This document shows, piece after piece, positions 13,769 to 15,570 of a stretch of DNA of 15,570 nt. Positions within the stretch are counted from its first letter, which is position 1. Each line of letters begins with the position of its first letter. Below the pieces are notes generated by a model, which saw only the letters and a program-made list of their open reading frames with translations, made no database searches and was not told where the DNA came from. The position numbers and the translations under genes are program-made. The DNA comes from a bacterium. GTDB taxonomy: Bacteria; UBA10199; 2-02-FULL-44-16; JAAZCA01. Where the stretch lies: NCBI GenBank assembly GCA_041648665.1, contig JBAZOP010000068.1:1-15570 (forward strand). Reading direction: 5' to 3'.

Positions 13769-14389
13769 TCAGAATGAGAGGACGAGTTTGACGCCCCACG
13801 TCGCGAGCAGGAGGGTAACGATCCAACCCGCCATCGCGAGTGCGCCCCTGGATCGGCCGGAGGCCGTAAGCCCCCAGCTGCGCAACGAATGCGCAAATCC
13901 GTTGCCGAAGTAAAACGCCGCCGCGACGACGCCCGCCATATACAGCGCCTTGACCCAGGGCGACGAGAACGCAGATGACATCATCTCCGCGGTCATCGGC
14001 CGGCCCATGACCACCGGCTTGAGCCCGGCCGCATAGATGTGATAAGCGACAAAAGGTATGAGGCAAAGTCCGGCCAACCTCTGCATTGCGTACATCCAAT
14101 TCCTATAGTAGCCGTATGAGATCACGTTTATCCGGCAGTTGTACACGATGAGTATCCCCATGGCCATGTGGAAGACGAGCGGGACGAGCACGAAGAAAAA
14201 CAGCGCCCAGCCCAGCATGGGAACCGCGTCCATCCTGACCATCAAACGGTTGAACGCGGCATCTCCGCCGAAGATCGAAGAATACGGGATGAGGAAGAAG
14301 AACACGAAGGCGGCCGCAAAACAAAAACCGGTGATCGAATACATCCTGTGGAGCCAATAATAGGTATTATCTTCTGCGTGGCCGTTCAT
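13769..14389 (-). CDS. sdhC: SdhC-like cytochrome b558-type membrane anchor lacking two haem ligands
   Basis: Five-helix membrane anchor of the single-subunit di-haem type (Bacillus SdhC, Wolinella FrdC), 206 residues. Family landmarks are YWLHRMYSITG, FHMAMG, YYRNWMYAMQRLAG, VAYHIYA, FYFGNGF and WGL. In the family four histidines ligate two haems. Here His74 and His117 remain, but the helix I position falls in a Phe-rich run (about 30-32) and the helix V position is Tyr160 (FYFGNG instead of FHFSNG). One ligand of each haem is therefore missing. His167, two helical turns after Tyr160, might substitute for one. AGGAGG six bases before the ATG and a promoter at 14427-14456 support the start. 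It is followed by sdhA after 9 bases. Confidence 0.85.
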   Translation of the reverse strand: MNGHAEDNTYYWLHRMYSITGFCFAAAFVFFFLIPYSSIFGGDAAFNRLMVRMDAVPMLGWALFFFVLVPLVFHMAMGILIVYNCRINVISYGYYRNWMYAMQRLAGLCLIPFVAYHIYAAGLKPVVMGRPMTAEMMSSAFSSPWVKALYMAGVVAAAFYFGNGFAHSLRSWGLTASGRSRGALAMAGWIVTLLLATWGVKLVLSF

Positions 14390-14395
14390 CAGCCG

Positions 14396-14401
14396 CCTCC
14401 T
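14396..14401 (-). promoter_or_regulatory. Ribosome binding site of sdhC
   Basis: Perfect AGGAGG on the minus strand, six bases before the ATG at 14389. With the strong promoter it suggests this unusual sdh set is well expressed rather than decaying. Confidence 0.8.
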
Positions 14402-14426
14402 GGCGCCGGACCTGCGAGCCGTGAGG

Positions 14427-14456
14427 AGTGTACCTGCTGGATCGGTGCCGAGTCAA
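14427..14456 (-). promoter_or_regulatory. Promoter of the sdhCAB-DUF192 operon
   Basis: On the minus strand TTGACT (14451-14456) and TACACT (14427-14432) are separated by 18 bases. It sits in the 73-base gap after the pckA stop, so the sdh genes can be expressed independently of pckA. The predicted start near 14420 gives a leader of about 30 bases. Confidence 0.6.
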
Positions 14457-14462
14457 GACAAG

Positions 14463-15570
14463 CTAGGCCGTGGGACCCGCTTCCTCTATGGCCAGACCGG
14501 CGCTCTCCGCATATTGCGCAAAGTTCTTCGCAAAGAGGCCCGCCAGATGCCGGGCAGTGCCGTCGTAGGCCGTCTTGTCGCGCCAGGTGTCCCTGGGCGA
14601 AAGAACCTCAGAGGGAACACCCGAGCATGACTTCGGCACCAGGACTTTGAAGACCGGATCAGGAACGAATTCGGAATCGTAGAGCCTTCCGTCGAGGGCC
14701 GCGGCGAGCAATGCGCGCGTGATCGAGATCTTCATCCTGCGCCCCTCGCCGTAAGGTCCGCCGCTCCATCCGCTGTTCACGAGCCAGCAGCGAGTGCCAT
14801 GCTGCGAGATCCTCTCACCCAGCATCATCGCATATACCGAGGGGTCGAGCGGCATGAAGGGCGCGCCGAAACAGGTGGAGAAGGTGGCCTCCGGCTTGTC
14901 GACCCCGACCTCGGTGCCGGCGAGCTTCGCGGTGTAGCCGGAGAGGAAGTGGTACATCGCCATCTCCGGGGTGAGCTTTGCGATGGGAGGCAGCACGCCG
15001 AACGCGTCGCAGGTGAGGAATATGATGTTTTTGGGGTGGCCGCCCATGCCGGGGATCACGCAACCCGGGATGTGCTCCACCGGATACGTCGCACGCGTGT
15101 TCTCGGTGATCTGATCGGAGGCGTAGTCGGGGATGAGCGTCTTGGGATCTATGATCACGTTCTCGAGGAGCGACCCGGATCTGATCGCGTTGTATATCTG
15201 CGGCTCCGCCTCTTTGGAGAGCCTGATCACCTTCGCGTAGCAGCCCCCCTCGAAGTTGAAGACCCCCCTCTCGCTCCAGCCATGTTCATCGTCGCCGATC
15301 AGCCTCCGTTCCGGATCGGCGGAGAGCGTCGTCTTGCCGGTCCCGGAGAGCCCGAAGAAGAGCGCCACGTCGCCCGACTTCCCCATATTGGCCGAACAGT
15401 GCATCGGAAAAACGCCTTCCCCGGGCAAAAGTCCGTTCATCACCGAGAAGATGCTCTTCTTTATCTCGCCGCCGTAGCCGGAGCCTATTATAAGGTTTAT
15501 CTTCTTCTCGTATGAGATGCCCACGAAGGTGCCGGAGCGGATGCCGAACTCGCCAGGGTCGATTTTGAGG
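14463..15570 (-). CDS. pckA: Phosphoenolpyruvate carboxykinase (ATP), C-terminal part
   Basis: Cytoplasmic gluconeogenic enzyme converting oxaloacetate and ATP to phosphoenolpyruvate, CO2 and ADP. The frame is open to the right edge, so about 170 N-terminal residues of the usual 530-540 are missing and 368 are visible. Diagnostic blocks are YGGEIKKSIFSVMN, GLSGTGKTTLS (the P-loop, kinase-1a), IGDDEHGW (kinase-2, metal site), ENTRATYP, the FGAPF substrate loop and NSGWSGGPYGEG. The P-loop and aspartates identify the ATP-dependent rather than the GTP-dependent family. All catalytic motifs in the visible part are intact. It lies 73 bases upstream of sdhC on the same strand, but the sdh set has its own promoter. 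Confidence 0.96.
   Translation of the reverse strand, partial: LKIDPGEFGIRSGTFVGISYEKKINLIIGSGYGGEIKKSIFSVMNGLLPGEGVFPMHCSANMGKSGDVALFFGLSGTGKTTLSADPERRLIGDDEHGWSERGVFNFEGGCYAKVIRLSKEAEPQIYNAIRSGSLLENVIIDPKTLIPDYASDQITENTRATYPVEHIPGCVIPGMGGHPKNIIFLTCDAFGVLPPIAKLTPEMAMYHFLSGYTAKLAGTEVGVDKPEATFSTCFGAPFMPLDPSVYAMMLGERISQHGTRCWLVNSGWSGGPYGEGRRMKISITRALLAAALDGRLYDSEFVPDPVFKVLVPKSCSGVPSEVLSPRDTWRDKTAYDGTARHLAGLFAKNFAQYAESAGLAIEEAGPTA

Overview
The window is a GC-rich stretch of ordinary chromosomal DNA with 14 protein-coding genes, two of them cut by the window edges. I see no tRNA, rRNA, CRISPR array, insertion sequence or long repeat, and no gap without a gene longer than about 190 bases. Frequent AGG and ATA codons in a GC-rich background, double-membrane style lipoprotein and secreted genes, ATP-type PEP carboxykinase and a Bacillus/Wolinella-type sdhCAB set fit a Gram-negative anaerobe-like bacterium of the old Deltaproteobacteria or a related candidate phylum. 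That placement is inference only.

Left part (1-5070). A partial AMMECR1-family gene (minus) faces away from coaC (plus). CoaC and CoaB, normally one fused CoaBC protein, are separate here and converge tail to tail. CoaB ends a minus-strand run that reads: secreted zinc phospholipase C-like protein, a soluble MgtE-like Mg2+ sensor with PRC-barrel, MgtE_N and CBS domains but no channel, an Nramp-related transporter with the NRMT-type (magnesium-like) site changes, then coaB. The pairing of an MgtE-type sensor with an Nramp-fold carrier suggests a two-gene magnesium uptake system.

Middle part (4984-10726). A family 4 uracil-DNA glycosylase diverges from the phospholipase gene; the two share a palindromic -10 element. 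Next come a 631-residue radical SAM protein of the tetraether synthase (Tes/MJ0619) family, a membrane diguanylate cyclase (HAMP-GAF-GGDEF, active motif and inhibitory site intact) and a secreted SpoIID/LytB peptidoglycan lytic enzyme. The phospholipase and SpoIID genes both start exactly 7 bases after a TATAGT hexamer and have no Shine-Dalgarno site, so both mRNAs may be leaderless.

Right part (10720-15570, all minus strand). pckA (partial), then sdhC, sdhA, sdhB and a DUF192 lipoprotein with their own promoter. This is the most unusual region. The SdhB iron-sulfur cysteines are all present, but SdhA has lost the FAD-linking histidine and every dicarboxylate-binding residue I can align, and SdhC has lost two of four haem-ligand histidines, one from each haem. 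The frames are intact and closely follow the family elsewhere, so this looks like a remodelled complex with a different job rather than a decaying succinate dehydrogenase. Family comparisons here were made from memory of the reference sequences and should be repeated by alignment.
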